Shown piece by piece: positions 16,319-25,701 of a stretch of 64,000 nt of DNA. The translations under genes and the position numbers were made by a program. Origin of the DNA: Erwinia sp. JUb26 (GTDB taxonomy: Bacteria; Pseudomonadota; Gammaproteobacteria; Enterobacterales; Enterobacteriaceae); NCBI RefSeq assembly GCF_003751505.1, contig NZ_RJVB01000001.1:248001-312000 (forward strand), in the 5' to 3' direction. The notes beneath the pieces are model-generated. The model made no database searches. It saw only the letters and a program-made list of their open reading frames with translations, and was not told where the DNA came from. Position 1 is the first letter of the stretch. Each line of letters opens with the position of its first letter.

Positions 16319-17626
16319 ATGAAAATTACCTTTTTGGGTGCGGGCAGTACGGTATTTGCGAAAAATGTGCTGGGGGATATTCTTGCCACCCCGGCACTGC
16401 AGCAGGTGGAAATTGCCCTTTATGATATCGATGCGCAGCGGCTGGACGACTCCTGGAGAATGCTAAATAACCTCAACGCCAATCTTTGTCAGGGAAAGGC
16501 GCGGATTGAGAAATATTCCGGCGTGGAGCAGCGTCTTAATGCCCTTCGCGGTGCCAACTACGTCATCAATGCCATCCAGGTCGGCGGCTACGATCCCTGC
16601 ACCATTACAGACTTTGAGGTTGCCAAAAAATTCGGCCTGCGGCAGACCATCGCCGACACGCTGGGCATCGGCGGCATCTTCCGCGCGTTGCGCACCATTC
16701 CGGTGATGATGGACTTCGCCCGTGATATGGAAGCGGTCTGCCCGGATGCGTGGCTGCTGAACTACACCAACCCGATGGCCTCGCTGACCGGCGCGATGCT
16801 GCAGCACACCGGCATCAAAACCGTTGGCCTGTGCCACAGCGTGCAGGTCTGCGCCGAGACGCTGCTGAAGTCCGTGGATATGTCTACCGACGGGGTGAAA
16901 TGGCAGATTGCCGGGATTAACCATATGGCCTGGCTGCTGAACATCACCCGCGACGGGGAAGACCTCTACCCGGAAATTAAACGCCGCTCCCTCGCGCTGC
17001 AGCAGACGACGCACGATGACATGGTGCGCCACGAGATCATGCGGGTGTTTGGCTATTACGTGACCGAATCCTCCGAGCACAACGCCGAGTACATGCCGTA
17101 CTGGATCAAGCGCAACTACCCGGAGCTGATCGAGCGCTTTAATATCCCGCTGGATGAGTATCCGCGCCGCTGCATCGAGCAGATTGACCGCTGGCACCAG
17201 CAGCGCGAAAAGCTGACCCAGAACGAAAATCTCAGCCATGCGCGCAGCCATGAATATGCCTCGTGGATGATTGAGGCGATGGAAACCAACGTGCCGTACA
17301 AGATTGGCGGTAACGTGCTGAACCACGGCCTGATCACCAATCTGCCGAAAGAAGCCTGCGTTGAGGTGCCGTGCCTGGTGGACGGGCAGGGGATCACGCC
17401 GTGCTACGTGGGCGACCTGCCGCCGCAGCTGGCCGCGCTGAACCGGACCAATATCAACACCCAGCTGCTGACCATCGAGGCGGCTATCACCGGCAAGAAA
17501 GAGCACGTTTATCACGCCGCGCTGCTCGACCCGCATACCTCGGCCGAGCTGTCGATTGATGACACCGTTCGCCTGTGCGATGAGCTGATCGCCGCGCACG
17601 GCGACTGGCTGCCCTCCCTGCATTAA
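16319..17626 (+). CDS. melA: Alpha-galactosidase, glycoside hydrolase family 4
   Basis: Cytosolic enzyme of 435 residues that hydrolyses melibiose and related alpha-galactosides using NAD+ and a divalent metal. The N-terminus is a Rossmann fold, KITFLGAGSTVFAKNVLGD. GH4 landmarks follow: QVGGYDPCTITDFEV, ADTLGIGGIFRALRTIP, NYTNPMA, GLCHSVQ (metal-binding Cys and His), GINHMAW, and GYYVTESSEHNAEY. The C-terminal HVYHAALLDPHTSAEL and DELIAAHGDWLP match E. coli MelA. It is 435 residues against 451 in E. coli. It heads a melA-melB operon facing an AraC regulator. AAGGA precedes the ATG. Confidence 0.92.
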   Translation: MKITFLGAGSTVFAKNVLGDILATPALQQVEIALYDIDAQRLDDSWRMLNNLNANLCQGKARIEKYSGVEQRLNALRGANYVINAIQVGGYDPCTITDFEVAKKFGLRQTIADTLGIGGIFRALRTIPVMMDFARDMEAVCPDAWLLNYTNPMASLTGAMLQHTGIKTVGLCHSVQVCAETLLKSVDMSTDGVKWQIAGINHMAWLLNITRDGEDLYPEIKRRSLALQQTTHDDMVRHEIMRVFGYYVTESSEHNAEYMPYWIKRNYPELIERFNIPLDEYPRRCIEQIDRWHQQREKLTQNENLSHARSHEYASWMIEAMETNVPYKIGGNVLNHGLITNLPKEACVEVPCLVDGQGITPCYVGDLPPQLAALNRTNINTQLLTIEAAITGKKEHVYHAALLDPHTSAELSIDDTVRLCDELIAAHGDWLPSLH

Positions 17627-17637
17627 TTCCGATCGAC

Positions 17638-17660
17638 GGGCGAGCCGCGATGGTTCGCCC
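17638..17660 (+). other. Stem-loop between melA and melB
   Basis: GGGCGAGCC pairs with GGTTCGCCC around GCGAT with one wobble. No U-run follows. It may modulate the relative expression of the two genes. Confidence 0.4.
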
Positions 17661-17713
17661 ATATGGCCGGGCAGGGTGCCGCGGCCGGAGAATACCAACT
17701 CTGGGGTATCACG

Positions 17714-19189
17714 ATGAGCGTTTCGCTGAAAACAAAGGTCAGCTACGGGCTGGGTGCCTTTGGCAAAGATTTCGCTATTGGCATTATCTATATGTACCTG
17801 ATGTACTACTACACCGATGTGGTTGGCGTTTCGGTCAGCATGGTGGCCTCACTGTTCCTGGTGGCGCGTATTCTGGATGCGTTCTTCGACCCGGTGATGG
17901 GCTGGATCGTGGAGCGTACCCGCAGCCGCTGGGGGAAATTTAAACCGTGGATCCTGGTCGGCACACTCTCCAACTCGGTGGTGCTGGTGTCGGTGTTCTG
18001 CGCGCACTATTTTGAAGGCGCGGCGCTGATCGCCTGGATCTGGGCCACCTATCTGCTGTGGGGATTCACCTACACGCTGATGGATGTGCCGTTCTGGTCG
18101 CTGGTGCCGTGCATCACCATCGACAAGCGCGAACGCGAAGCGCTGATCCCGTGGCCGCGCTTCTTTGCCAGCCTGGCGGGCTACACCACCGGGGTGATAG
18201 GTCTGCCGCTGGTGGCCTACCTCGGCGGCGGCGATAAGGGACAGGGCTTTATGCTGTTCTCGCTGATACTGGTGGTGTTCTTTATCCTCTCGGCGATTAT
18301 TACCCTGTGCAATATCGAAGAAAAATACTCCTCGTCGGCCACGCCGAATGCCGCCGAGCACACCACGATTAAAGCCGTGCTGAGTATGATTTTCCGCAAC
18401 CGTCCGCTATTTGCGCTGCTGCTGATGGCGCTGGCGTGGAACCTGGCGCATAACGTGATTACCGCGTTTGCCATCTACTACTTCACCTACGTCGTTGGCC
18501 GCGCCGAGCTGTTCCCGTGGTACATGATGTACGCCGGAATTGCCAACCTGATTGCCATCCTGCTGTTCCCGAAACTGGTCGCCCGCTTCTCGCGCCGTGC
18601 TATCTGGATCAGCGCCTCGGTCCTGCCGGTGCTTAGCTGCCTGCTTCTACTGGCGGTAGGGATGTTTGCACCGGGCAGCGCCACGCTGATTTCACTGTCC
18701 GGCATTCTGGTCAACGTCGGCGGGGCGTTCTTCTGGGTGATGCTGGTGATTATGGTCGCCGACACCGTCGACTACGGCGATTATGCGCTCGGCGTACGCA
18801 TTGAGAGTATCGCCTTCTCGGTGCAGACCATGGTGGTGAAAGCCGGAGCGGCATTTGCCGGGCTGTTAATCGGCGTGATGCTCGGCGTGGTGGGCTACGT
18901 GCCCGGTGCGCAGCAGTCGGCCACCACGCTGCTCGGCATGCAGGGCATTATGATCGGCCTGCCGCTAGTGTTCTTCATCCTTACCCTGTGGATCTACCTG
19001 CGCCACTACAAGCTGGATGGCGAACTGCTGCATCGCATGCAGCGTGCGCTTCAGCTGAAATATGACGGCGGCGCAGGCGCAACCTCGCCTGAAGCGTCAG
19101 CAGGCGATTATCCGGTAGCTTCAACGCTGTCCGAAGTGACGAGCGAAAAGTATCCTCCGGTCACGGCGGTGGAGGTACCACGCAGCTGA
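17714..19189 (+). CDS. melB: Melibiose:cation symporter (GPH family)
   Basis: Inner-membrane sugar-cation symporter of 491 residues with about twelve hydrophobic segments. It matches E. coli MelB closely. The N-terminus [20 protein letters not shown] includes the family Asp, [15 protein letters not shown] follows the cation-binding region, and [20 protein letters not shown] and [15 protein letters not shown] are typical. The C-terminal tail of about 45 residues (after [10 protein letters not shown]) is longer than in E. coli (473 residues) and polar. I chose ATG 17714 because the homology begins there. It sits 87 bases after melA. Confidence 0.92.
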   Translation: MSVSLKTKVSYGLGAFGKDFAIGIIYMYLMYYYTDVVGVSVSMVASLFLVARILDAFFDPVMGWIVERTRSRWGKFKPWILVGTLSNSVVLVSVFCAHYFEGAALIAWIWATYLLWGFTYTLMDVPFWSLVPCITIDKREREALIPWPRFFASLAGYTTGVIGLPLVAYLGGGDKGQGFMLFSLILVVFFILSAIITLCNIEEKYSSSATPNAAEHTTIKAVLSMIFRNRPLFALLLMALAWNLAHNVITAFAIYYFTYVVGRAELFPWYMMYAGIANLIAILLFPKLVARFSRRAIWISASVLPVLSCLLLLAVGMFAPGSATLISLSGILVNVGGAFFWVMLVIMVADTVDYGDYALGVRIESIAFSVQTMVVKAGAAFAGLLIGVMLGVVGYVPGAQQSATTLLGMQGIMIGLPLVFFILTLWIYLRHYKLDGELLHRMQRALQLKYDGGAGATSPEASAGDYPVASTLSEVTSEKYPPVTAVEVPRS

Positions 19190-19311
19190 ACCCGCATGGC
19201 GAAATGTAACCGCTGATTTCCAATTGTAATGTTATAAAGTAACGGATATCATCCCCGGCGCAGGCGTTTGTCTGCGCTGTTCCATTTTCTGGATTAAGGA
19301 TTGATATTCTG

Positions 19312-20835
19312 ATGCGCAAAACTGTTTTATCGCCGCTGCTGGCACTGATGCTGACCGCCGTTGCGGCGGGTGCCCACGCGGATGCTCCGCGCGTGGCGAA
19401 GCTGGTCGCCCCGTTTGAAATTAAAGGCACCGATCCCACCCTGTCGGGCGACATCTTTCTGAAAATGTCGATCGTCGAAACGCTGATTAACGCCGATGCC
19501 GCTGGAAAGCCGCTGCCGGGCCTGGCCAGCAGCTGGAAGGTCAGCGACGACGGTCTGACGTGGCGCTTCACTCTACGTTCCGGCGTGACCTTTCACGACG
19601 GCAGCCCGCTGACCGCCGACAGCGTGGTCAACGCGCTGGAAGTGGCGCGCAGCCAGCCGGGCCTGCTGGATAAGGCACCGATTACCGCCATCCGCGCCGA
19701 GGCGGGAGAGGTGGTGATTGCCCTCAGCCAGCCGTTTACCCCACTGCTGGGTCTGCTGACCGAGAACCGCGCGCAGATCCTCGCGCCTGCCTCCTATAAC
19801 GCCGAACATAAAGTGGTACAGGTGATCGGCAGCGGTCCGTACCGACTGACCTCATTACAGGCACCACAGAAGCTGACGGTCAGCCGCTATGACGGCTACT
19901 GGGGTGATAAACCGGCCATTGAACAGGCCAGCTATATGTCGGCGAGCCGCGCGGAAACCCGCGCGCTGATGGCCGAAAGCGGCGATGCCGATATGGTGTT
20001 TAACCTCGATCCCGCCAGCCGCGCCAGGCTGAAGAAAAACCCTAAGCTGACGCTGCTGGCGGTGTCCATTCCACGCACCGTGCTGATAAAAGTGAACGCC
20101 GGACATCCGCTACTGAATGATGTCCAAGTGCGTCAGGCGCTGAGCCTGGCTATTGACCGCGAAGGGATTGCCCGCGCTATTCTGCGCTACCCGGCCGCTG
20201 CCGGGCAGCTGTTCCCGCCTTCGGTAGCGCAGTGGCATAACGCCAGCCTGACGCCGCTGACCACCGACGCGGCCCGCGCGCGCGAACTGCTGGCGCAGCT
20301 GGGCTGGCAGCCAGGTGCTGACGGTATTCTGACCCGCGACGGTAAACCGTTCTCGCTGACGCTGACCACCTATCCCGATCGCCCCGAACTGCCGTTGATT
20401 GCCGCCGCGATCCAGCAGCAGCTGCGCGAAATCGGCGTGCAGTTGACCATCAACTCAACCAACTCCGGCGAAATTGCCTTAAAACATCACGATGGATCGA
20501 TGGAGCTGGGACTGGTGGCGCGTAACTTTGCCCTGACGCCGGATCCGCTCGGCACGCTGCTGCAGGACTACCCGCCGCAGGGCGGCGACTGGGGCGCAAT
20601 GAACTGGTCCAATGCCGGCTTCAATCAGACCCTCGCCCAGCTGGTGCGCGGCAGCAGCCCGGCAGACAGCGAGACGGAACGCCAGCAGCTGACGCGTATT
20701 CTGCAAACCGAGCTGCCGATCATTCCGGTGGCCTGGTATCAGCAAACGGCAGCGGTGTCGTCGCGCGTGAGCGGGGCCGCCCTCGATCCGTTTGAGCGCA
20801 CCTTCGGGCTGGAGAAAATGGGGTGGCGTGAATGA
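19312..20835 (+). CDS. ABC transporter substrate-binding protein, dipeptide/nickel type (SBP_bac_5)
   Basis: Periplasmic binding protein of 507 residues with a signal peptide (MRKTVLSPLLALMLTAVAAG, then AHADAP). It shows the family-5 pattern: LPGLASSWKVSDDGLTWRFT, LRSGVTFHDGSPLTADSV, and VRQALSLAIDREGIARAIL. It is most like NikA/CntA-type and oligopeptide-binding proteins; the ligand (peptide, nickel or a metallophore) cannot be settled by eye. It heads a four-gene operon with two permeases and a double ATPase, each start overlapping the previous stop. It lies 122 bases after melB. Confidence 0.82.
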   Translation: MRKTVLSPLLALMLTAVAAGAHADAPRVAKLVAPFEIKGTDPTLSGDIFLKMSIVETLINADAAGKPLPGLASSWKVSDDGLTWRFTLRSGVTFHDGSPLTADSVVNALEVARSQPGLLDKAPITAIRAEAGEVVIALSQPFTPLLGLLTENRAQILAPASYNAEHKVVQVIGSGPYRLTSLQAPQKLTVSRYDGYWGDKPAIEQASYMSASRAETRALMAESGDADMVFNLDPASRARLKKNPKLTLLAVSIPRTVLIKVNAGHPLLNDVQVRQALSLAIDREGIARAILRYPAAAGQLFPPSVAQWHNASLTPLTTDAARARELLAQLGWQPGADGILTRDGKPFSLTLTTYPDRPELPLIAAAIQQQLREIGVQLTINSTNSGEIALKHHDGSMELGLVARNFALTPDPLGTLLQDYPPQGGDWGAMNWSNAGFNQTLAQLVRGSSPADSETERQQLTRILQTELPIIPVAWYQQTAAVSSRVSGAALDPFERTFGLEKMGWRE

Positions 20836-21767
20836 TCCGCCTGCTTAGTTTCCGTCTGCTGCAGGCCGGGCTGGTGGCGCTGCTGGTGGGTGGTCTGACG
20901 TTCGTGCTGATGCGCATGTTGCCGGGTGATGTTGCCTACCGCATTGCCGCCGGGCGCTACGGTTATGACCGCGTTGATGCCGCTGCCGCTCAGGCCGTGC
21001 AGCAGGAGCTGGGGCTGGATCGCCCGGCCTGGCAGGCGCTGGCCGACTGGTTTATGCAGCTGCTGCGTTTTAACCCCGGCAATTCGCTGGTTTCCGGCGA
21101 GCCGGTAATGGCCGAGATTACCCATCAGCTGGGCCAGACGATGCATCTGGCGGCGGTCGCTCTGCTGCTGTCGCTACTGCTGGGGCCGCCGCTGGGCATT
21201 ATTGCTGGGCTTTCCCCCGGCGGCAGGCTGGACCGCCTGCTGCTGGCGATCTCCACCACGCTGCGGGCACTGCCGCACTTCGTGCTGGGGCTGATCCTGG
21301 TACTGATCTTTGCGCTGGGTCTTGGCCTGCTGCCCGCCGCCGGCTATGGCGATGCGGAACACGTGCTGCTACCCGCGCTGACGCTGGCGCTGGGGCTGGC
21401 TGCGGTTTCCAGCCGGGTGGCGCGCAATGCCATGCGCCAGGTGACGGAATCACCGTGGTATATGTTTGGCCGCACCAAAGGCCTGAAGCCGGGCACGCTG
21501 TTCTGGCGTCACGGCCTGCGCAACGTCAGCGTGCCGGTGGTCACCTACCTGAGCGTGCAGTTTATCTACCTGGTGGAAGGGGTGATCGTGGTGGAAACCC
21601 TGTTTGCCTGGCCGGGCATCGGCCACGCGCTGGTGCATGCCATTTTCCACCGCGACGTGCCGATGATTCAGGGGACCGCGCTGATTATGGGACTGATGTT
21701 TGTGCTGCTTAACGCACTGAGCGACGGCCTGTGCTACCTGCTGGATCCCCGGAGGAAAACCGCATGA
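20832..21767 (+). CDS. ABC transporter permease, DppB/NikB type
   Basis: Inner-membrane permease of 311 residues. It starts at the ATG overlapping the previous stop. The family features are the N-terminal helix (about 8-28), the periplasmic QQELGLDRPAWQAL region, and five further helices. The ATPase-contact segment contains TKGLKPGTLFWRHGLRN, followed by EGVIVVETLFAWPGIGHAL, which is typical of DppB/OppB/NikB. It pairs with the next gene product to form the channel. Confidence 0.85.
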   Translation: MIRLLSFRLLQAGLVALLVGGLTFVLMRMLPGDVAYRIAAGRYGYDRVDAAAAQAVQQELGLDRPAWQALADWFMQLLRFNPGNSLVSGEPVMAEITHQLGQTMHLAAVALLLSLLLGPPLGIIAGLSPGGRLDRLLLAISTTLRALPHFVLGLILVLIFALGLGLLPAAGYGDAEHVLLPALTLALGLAAVSSRVARNAMRQVTESPWYMFGRTKGLKPGTLFWRHGLRNVSVPVVTYLSVQFIYLVEGVIVVETLFAWPGIGHALVHAIFHRDVPMIQGTALIMGLMFVLLNALSDGLCYLLDPRRKTA

Positions 21768-22564
21768 TGACGCTGTTACGCAAAGCCTCGCGCGCTCAGC
21801 TGGCAGGGGGGGCGATCCTGTTACTCCTGCTGATTTTTGCTTTTGTACTGCCATTATTCTGGCCGCAGGATCCGGTGCGTCAGCAACTGATGCTGGCGCT
21901 ACAGTGGCCGGAATGGCAGACCCCGTTTGGCTACGATCATCTTGGCCGCTCGCTGTTTGCCCGCCTGACGTCGGCCATTCGGCTGTCGCTGGGCCTGGCG
22001 CTGGTCAGCGTGCTGAGTGCGATGATCCCCGGTATCCTGCTCGGCGTGCTGGCGGCATGGCGGGGCGGAATAGTCGATCGCGGCATCGGTCTGCTGTCGG
22101 ATACGTTTCTTGCGCTGCCGGGGCTGCTGCTGGTTCTGCTGCTCACCGCGCTGGTACCGGACTCGGCGCTGATGCTGTATGTCGGCATTTCGCTGCTGCT
22201 GTGGGTGGAGTATTTCCGCCTGAGCCGCGCCATTGCCCGGCCGATACTGAATTCACCGGCGGTGCAGGCTTCACGCCTGCTGGGCTTCGGTCCGTGGACG
22301 ATCTTCCGTCGCCACCTGTGGCCGGAAATGGCCCCGATGGTGCTGACCGTCGGTGCCTTCGGTGCCGCCAGCGCGATTATGGCGATTGCCGCGCTGGGCT
22401 TTGTCAGCGTTGGCGTGCGCCCGCCGACCCCGGAACTGGGCCTGATGATGACCGAAATGCTGCCGTACTATGATGAAGCGCCGTACGCGCTGCTGCAGCC
22501 GGTGGCGGTGGTATTTTTACTGGTACTAAGCCTGCTGCTGCTGGCAGGGAAGGAGAAAGCATGA
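21764..22564 (+). CDS. ABC transporter permease, DppC/NikC type
   Basis: Permease of 266 residues with the DppC/NikC signature. GYDHLGRSLFARLTSAIRLS follows the first helix, and the EAA region is QASRLLGFGPWTIFRRHLWP. GFVSVGVRPPTPELGLMMTE lies near the C-terminus. The start ATG (21764) overlaps the stop of the preceding permease. The family usually runs to 275-300 residues; this one is slightly short at both ends but shows all motifs. Confidence 0.85.
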   Translation: MMTLLRKASRAQLAGGAILLLLLIFAFVLPLFWPQDPVRQQLMLALQWPEWQTPFGYDHLGRSLFARLTSAIRLSLGLALVSVLSAMIPGILLGVLAAWRGGIVDRGIGLLSDTFLALPGLLLVLLLTALVPDSALMLYVGISLLLWVEYFRLSRAIARPILNSPAVQASRLLGFGPWTIFRRHLWPEMAPMVLTVGAFGAASAIMAIAALGFVSVGVRPPTPELGLMMTEMLPYYDEAPYALLQPVAVVFLLVLSLLLLAGKEKA

Positions 22565-23997
22565 GCCTGCTGGACATTGAAAACGCCGCAGTGAGCGGTG
22601 ACGGCGTGGTGGTTGAACCGCTGTCATTTGTGCTGAACCTCGGCGAACCGTTTACCCTGCTGGGCGAAACCGGCTCGGGGAAAAGCCTGCTGGCTCAGGC
22701 GGTGATCGGCACGCTACCGGCGGGGCTGACTGCCAGCGGCACGCTGAAAATCGATGGGGAAGCATACGATCTGGGCAGCCGCCCGGCGATGGCGCTGTGG
22801 GGCCACCGGCTGGGAATTTTGCCGCAGGAGCCGTGGCTGGCGCTGGACCCGACCATGCGCGCCGAACAGCAGGTGGCGGAAGGGTATCGCTACGTGCGCG
22901 GCATGGAAAAAAGCCTGGCGCTGAGGGCGGCAAGGGACGACCTTGAGGCACTGGGCGTGGGACATGCCGCTTCACGCCTGCCGCAGGCGCTGTCCGGCGG
23001 CATGGCCCAGCGCGTGGCGTTCGCCGCCGCGCGGGCGGGTGGGGCGCAGATTATCGTTGCCGACGAACCGACCAAGGGGCTGGACGTGGCGCGCCGCGAT
23101 GAGGTTATCGCGCTGCTGATGCAGGAGGTCCGTGCGGGCGGTGGGCTGCTGACCATCACGCACGACATCGAACTGGCGCGACAAATTGGCGGTGAAGTGG
23201 CGGTGATGCTGCACGGTAAGATTATCGAACGCGGTCGCGCTAAGCAGGTGCTGAATGATCCACAGCATCCCTACACCCGCCAGCTTCTGGCCGCCGATCC
23301 GAGCCGCTGGCCGCTGCGGGAACACCGGCCGCACGGCGTTCAGGTGGTGCTGGAAGCGAAAAACCTCAGCAAGACGCGTGGCGGCCGGCAGCTTTTTTCC
23401 GGGCAGTCGCTGAAAGTGCATGCCGGGGAGGTGATTGGCATTACCGGCCCGAGCGGCTGCGGTAAAAGCAGCTTCGGCGATATTCTGCTCGGGCTGCTGG
23501 CGGCCGACAGCGGTGAGGTACAGCGCGATCGCCAGCTGGCGGCGGTGAAGTACCAGAAAATTTTCCAGGATCCGCCATCGGCCTTTGCGCCCCGGGTGAC
23601 GCTGCGCCAGGCGCTGGCGGACGTGGTACGCCAGCATAAGCTGGATTTCGGGCGTATTGCGCCGCTGATGGCGCGCCTGAAGCTGCAGCCTGCGCTGCTG
23701 GATCGTTTACCCGGTGAGATTTCCGGCGGTGAACTGCAGCGCTTTGCCCTGCTGCGCGTATTGCTGCTGGATCCGGTGTTCCTGTTTGCCGATGAACCGA
23801 CCTCGCGGCTGGATGTGCTAACGCAGCAGCAGACGGTGGAACTGATGGTCGAGGTGGCGGCGGAGCAGAACTGTGCCCTGCTGGTGGTGAGTCACGATGA
23901 GGCGTTAATCGATCGGATTAGCCATCGGCGGATTCGTTTTGGCGGTGAGGAAGTGGTTCAGGATATGGTGCGGTCGGCGGTAGCGCAGCCCGTTTGA
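22561..23997 (+). CDS. Fused double ABC ATPase (DppD-DppF-like)
   Basis: Protein of 478 residues made of two ABC domains in one chain. Domain 1 (about 1-250) has Walker A LLGETGSGKS, signature LSGGMAQRVAFAA and Walker B IIVADEPTKGLD. Domain 2 (about 260-478) has Walker A ITGPSGCGKSS, signature ISGGELQRFALLRV and Walker B FLFADEPTSRLD. Both sites appear complete. In most dipeptide/nickel systems these are separate D and F proteins; here one gene replaces two. It overlaps the upstream permease gene by four bases and ends the operon. Confidence 0.85.
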   Translation: MSLLDIENAAVSGDGVVVEPLSFVLNLGEPFTLLGETGSGKSLLAQAVIGTLPAGLTASGTLKIDGEAYDLGSRPAMALWGHRLGILPQEPWLALDPTMRAEQQVAEGYRYVRGMEKSLALRAARDDLEALGVGHAASRLPQALSGGMAQRVAFAAARAGGAQIIVADEPTKGLDVARRDEVIALLMQEVRAGGGLLTITHDIELARQIGGEVAVMLHGKIIERGRAKQVLNDPQHPYTRQLLAADPSRWPLREHRPHGVQVVLEAKNLSKTRGGRQLFSGQSLKVHAGEVIGITGPSGCGKSSFGDILLGLLAADSGEVQRDRQLAAVKYQKIFQDPPSAFAPRVTLRQALADVVRQHKLDFGRIAPLMARLKLQPALLDRLPGEISGGELQRFALLRVLLLDPVFLFADEPTSRLDVLTQQQTVELMVEVAAEQNCALLVVSHDEALIDRISHRRIRFGGEEVVQDMVRSAVAQPV

Positions 23998-24261
23998 CGG
24001 TCGTTAAATTAAGGTGCTGCGGATTCCGCGTCTGGCTTATCGGGGCTGGCCGGAACGCGGGTTTGTTGTCACGTTCCAGTGCTCGGGGAGTTGCTTAAGA
24101 TCCTGTGTCTGGCGTATCGGGGCTGGTCGGAACGCGGACCCGCTGTCACGTCCCTGTCCGCTCGACCTCGCACTTCCCTGTGCTCGGACGGTCCGCTTAT
24201 CCGCACAGCCCCGATTGCCTGCATGCTTCAGCGTTGCTGCCTGAACAACCGTTTCTTCTTC

Positions 24262-24403
24262 GGCAGCAACGCGATGGTCTGAAAGGGGAGAACGTTACGG
24301 GGCCGGTTAGCCGGGTGTCTGCCGCACGGATGCGGCAGCCAAGCCTCCAGGGAGGATTCACGGCGATCCGGCGATCTGCCCGAAACGGTCAACCCATTCA
24401 CAG
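24262..24403. repeat. 142-base direct repeat, copy 1
   Basis: This copy and the next (24452-24593) align without gaps and differ at about a dozen positions. Each contains a GC-rich hairpin, TGCCGCA-N4-TGCGGCA, then CCTCC-AGG-type pairing and CCGGTTAGCCGG. The conserved hairpin suggests a structured intergenic element of the kind scattered through enterobacterial genomes. Function unknown. Confidence 0.8.
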
Positions 24404-24451
24404 GTTTCACCGCGAAAAGACTCAGAAGAACCAGATTAATGCCCATCTTCT

Positions 24452-24593
24452 GGCAGCAATACAATGGTCTGAAAGGGGAGAACGTTACGGGACAGGTTAG
24501 CCGGGTGTCTGCCGCAGGGATGCGGCAGTCAAGCCTCCAGGGAGGATTCACGGCGACCCGGCGATCTGCCCGAAACGGTCGCCCTATCCACAG
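24452..24593. repeat. 142-base direct repeat, copy 2
   Basis: Second copy, offset exactly 190 bases from copy 1. Most differences lie at the two ends. The hairpin arms are unchanged, while its loop changes from CGGA to GGGA. Confidence 0.8.
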
Positions 24594-24645
24594 AACCTGC
24601 CGCGATAATAGCGTGGCACATCCCTGTGCCTGAACAATCCGGTTA

Positions 24646-25674
24646 TCAGGCAGACAGCTCTTTACGAACGATCTCTGCGCCTGCACTCAGGGCTTCCAGC
24701 TTACCGGTAGCAACCTGACGAGATAATGGCGTCATACCGCAGTTGGTTGACGGGTACAGCTTATCGGCATCCACGAACTGCAGGGCTTTACGCAGCACAT
24801 CGGCGACGGCTTCCGGCGTTTCAATGGCATTGGTTGCCACGTCGATCGCGCCAACCATCACTTTTTTACCGCGGATCAGCTCAATCAGATCCATCGGAAC
24901 GCGGGAGTTCATGCACTCCAGTGAGACGATATCGATGCTGGATTTCTGCAGTTTCGGGAACACTTCTTCATACTGGCGCCACTCGGTACCCAGCGTCTTT
25001 TTCCAGTCGGTGTTCGCCTTGATGCCATAGCCGTAGCAGATATGCACGGCGGTTTCGCATTTCAGCCCTTCAACGGCGCGCTCCAGCGCAGCGATGCCCC
25101 AGTCGTTCACTTCATCGAAGAAGACGTTGAAGGCTGGCTCATCGAACTGAATGATATCCACACCGGCGGCTTCCAGCTCTTTCGCTTCCTGATTGAGGAT
25201 CTTAGCGAATTCCCACGCCAGCTTTTCACGACTTTTGTAGTGACCATCATACAGGGTGTCGATCATGGTCATTGGACCCGGCAGCGCCCACTTGATTTGT
25301 TTATCGGTCAGCTTACGTAAGAACTTCGCATCTTCCACGAAAACCGGCTTCTTACGTACGACTTCACCAATCACCGACGGCACGCTGGCATCGTAACGGT
25401 TACGGATACGGACGATTTCGCGCTTTTCAAAATCAACGCCGCTCAGATGCTCAATAAAAGTGGTCACGAAGTGCTGACGGGTTTGTTCACCGTCGCTGAC
25501 AATATCAATCCCGGCACGAACCTGATTATCCAGCGTCAGGCGTAACGCATCCTGTTTACCCGCAATTAACTCATCGCCTTCTAATTTCCACGGTGACCAA
25601 AGCGTCTCCGGCTGTGCCAGCCATGTTGGTTTCGGTAAGCTGCCAGCGGTTGACGTCGGTAACAAAATTTTCAT
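24646..25674 (-). CDS. mesD: MesD: short core-MetE type methionine synthase
   Basis: Protein of 342 residues corresponding to the C-terminal catalytic domain of cobalamin-independent methionine synthase, without the N-terminal folate-binding half. Zinc ligands are visible: His and Cys in VHICYGYG, a Glu, and the distal Cys in STNCGMTPLSRQV. FDEPAFNVF and ECMNSRVP are further MetE motifs. Short MetE proteins next to a DUF1852 gene were named MesD and MesX and make methionine from homocysteine without methyl-folate, in an oxygen-dependent way. Here mesX lies 27 bases upstream on the same strand, so they form an operon. AAGG precedes the ATG. Confidence 0.88.
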   Translation of the reverse strand: MKILLPTSTAGSLPKPTWLAQPETLWSPWKLEGDELIAGKQDALRLTLDNQVRAGIDIVSDGEQTRQHFVTTFIEHLSGVDFEKREIVRIRNRYDASVPSVIGEVVRKKPVFVEDAKFLRKLTDKQIKWALPGPMTMIDTLYDGHYKSREKLAWEFAKILNQEAKELEAAGVDIIQFDEPAFNVFFDEVNDWGIAALERAVEGLKCETAVHICYGYGIKANTDWKKTLGTEWRQYEEVFPKLQKSSIDIVSLECMNSRVPMDLIELIRGKKVMVGAIDVATNAIETPEAVADVLRKALQFVDADKLYPSTNCGMTPLSRQVATGKLEALSAGAEIVRKELSA

Positions 25675-25701
25675 AAAAGATGACCTTGTGTATTGGGTGG
25701 A

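Larger units (their letters stand above)
23998..24645. other. Repeat-rich intergenic region between the ABC operon and mesD
   Basis: About 650 bases with no supported gene. It contains a 77-base-spaced pair of short direct repeats (24029-24155) and a 190-base-spaced pair of 142-base direct repeats (24262-24593). Open frames run through it on both strands, but they merely translate the repeats and show no protein features. Confidence 0.6.

Noticed and set aside
24014-24686. Frames on both strands across the 24 kb direct repeats, up to 152 codons
   Set aside because: The peptide simply repeats itself with the DNA repeat; the longest also runs into mesD.
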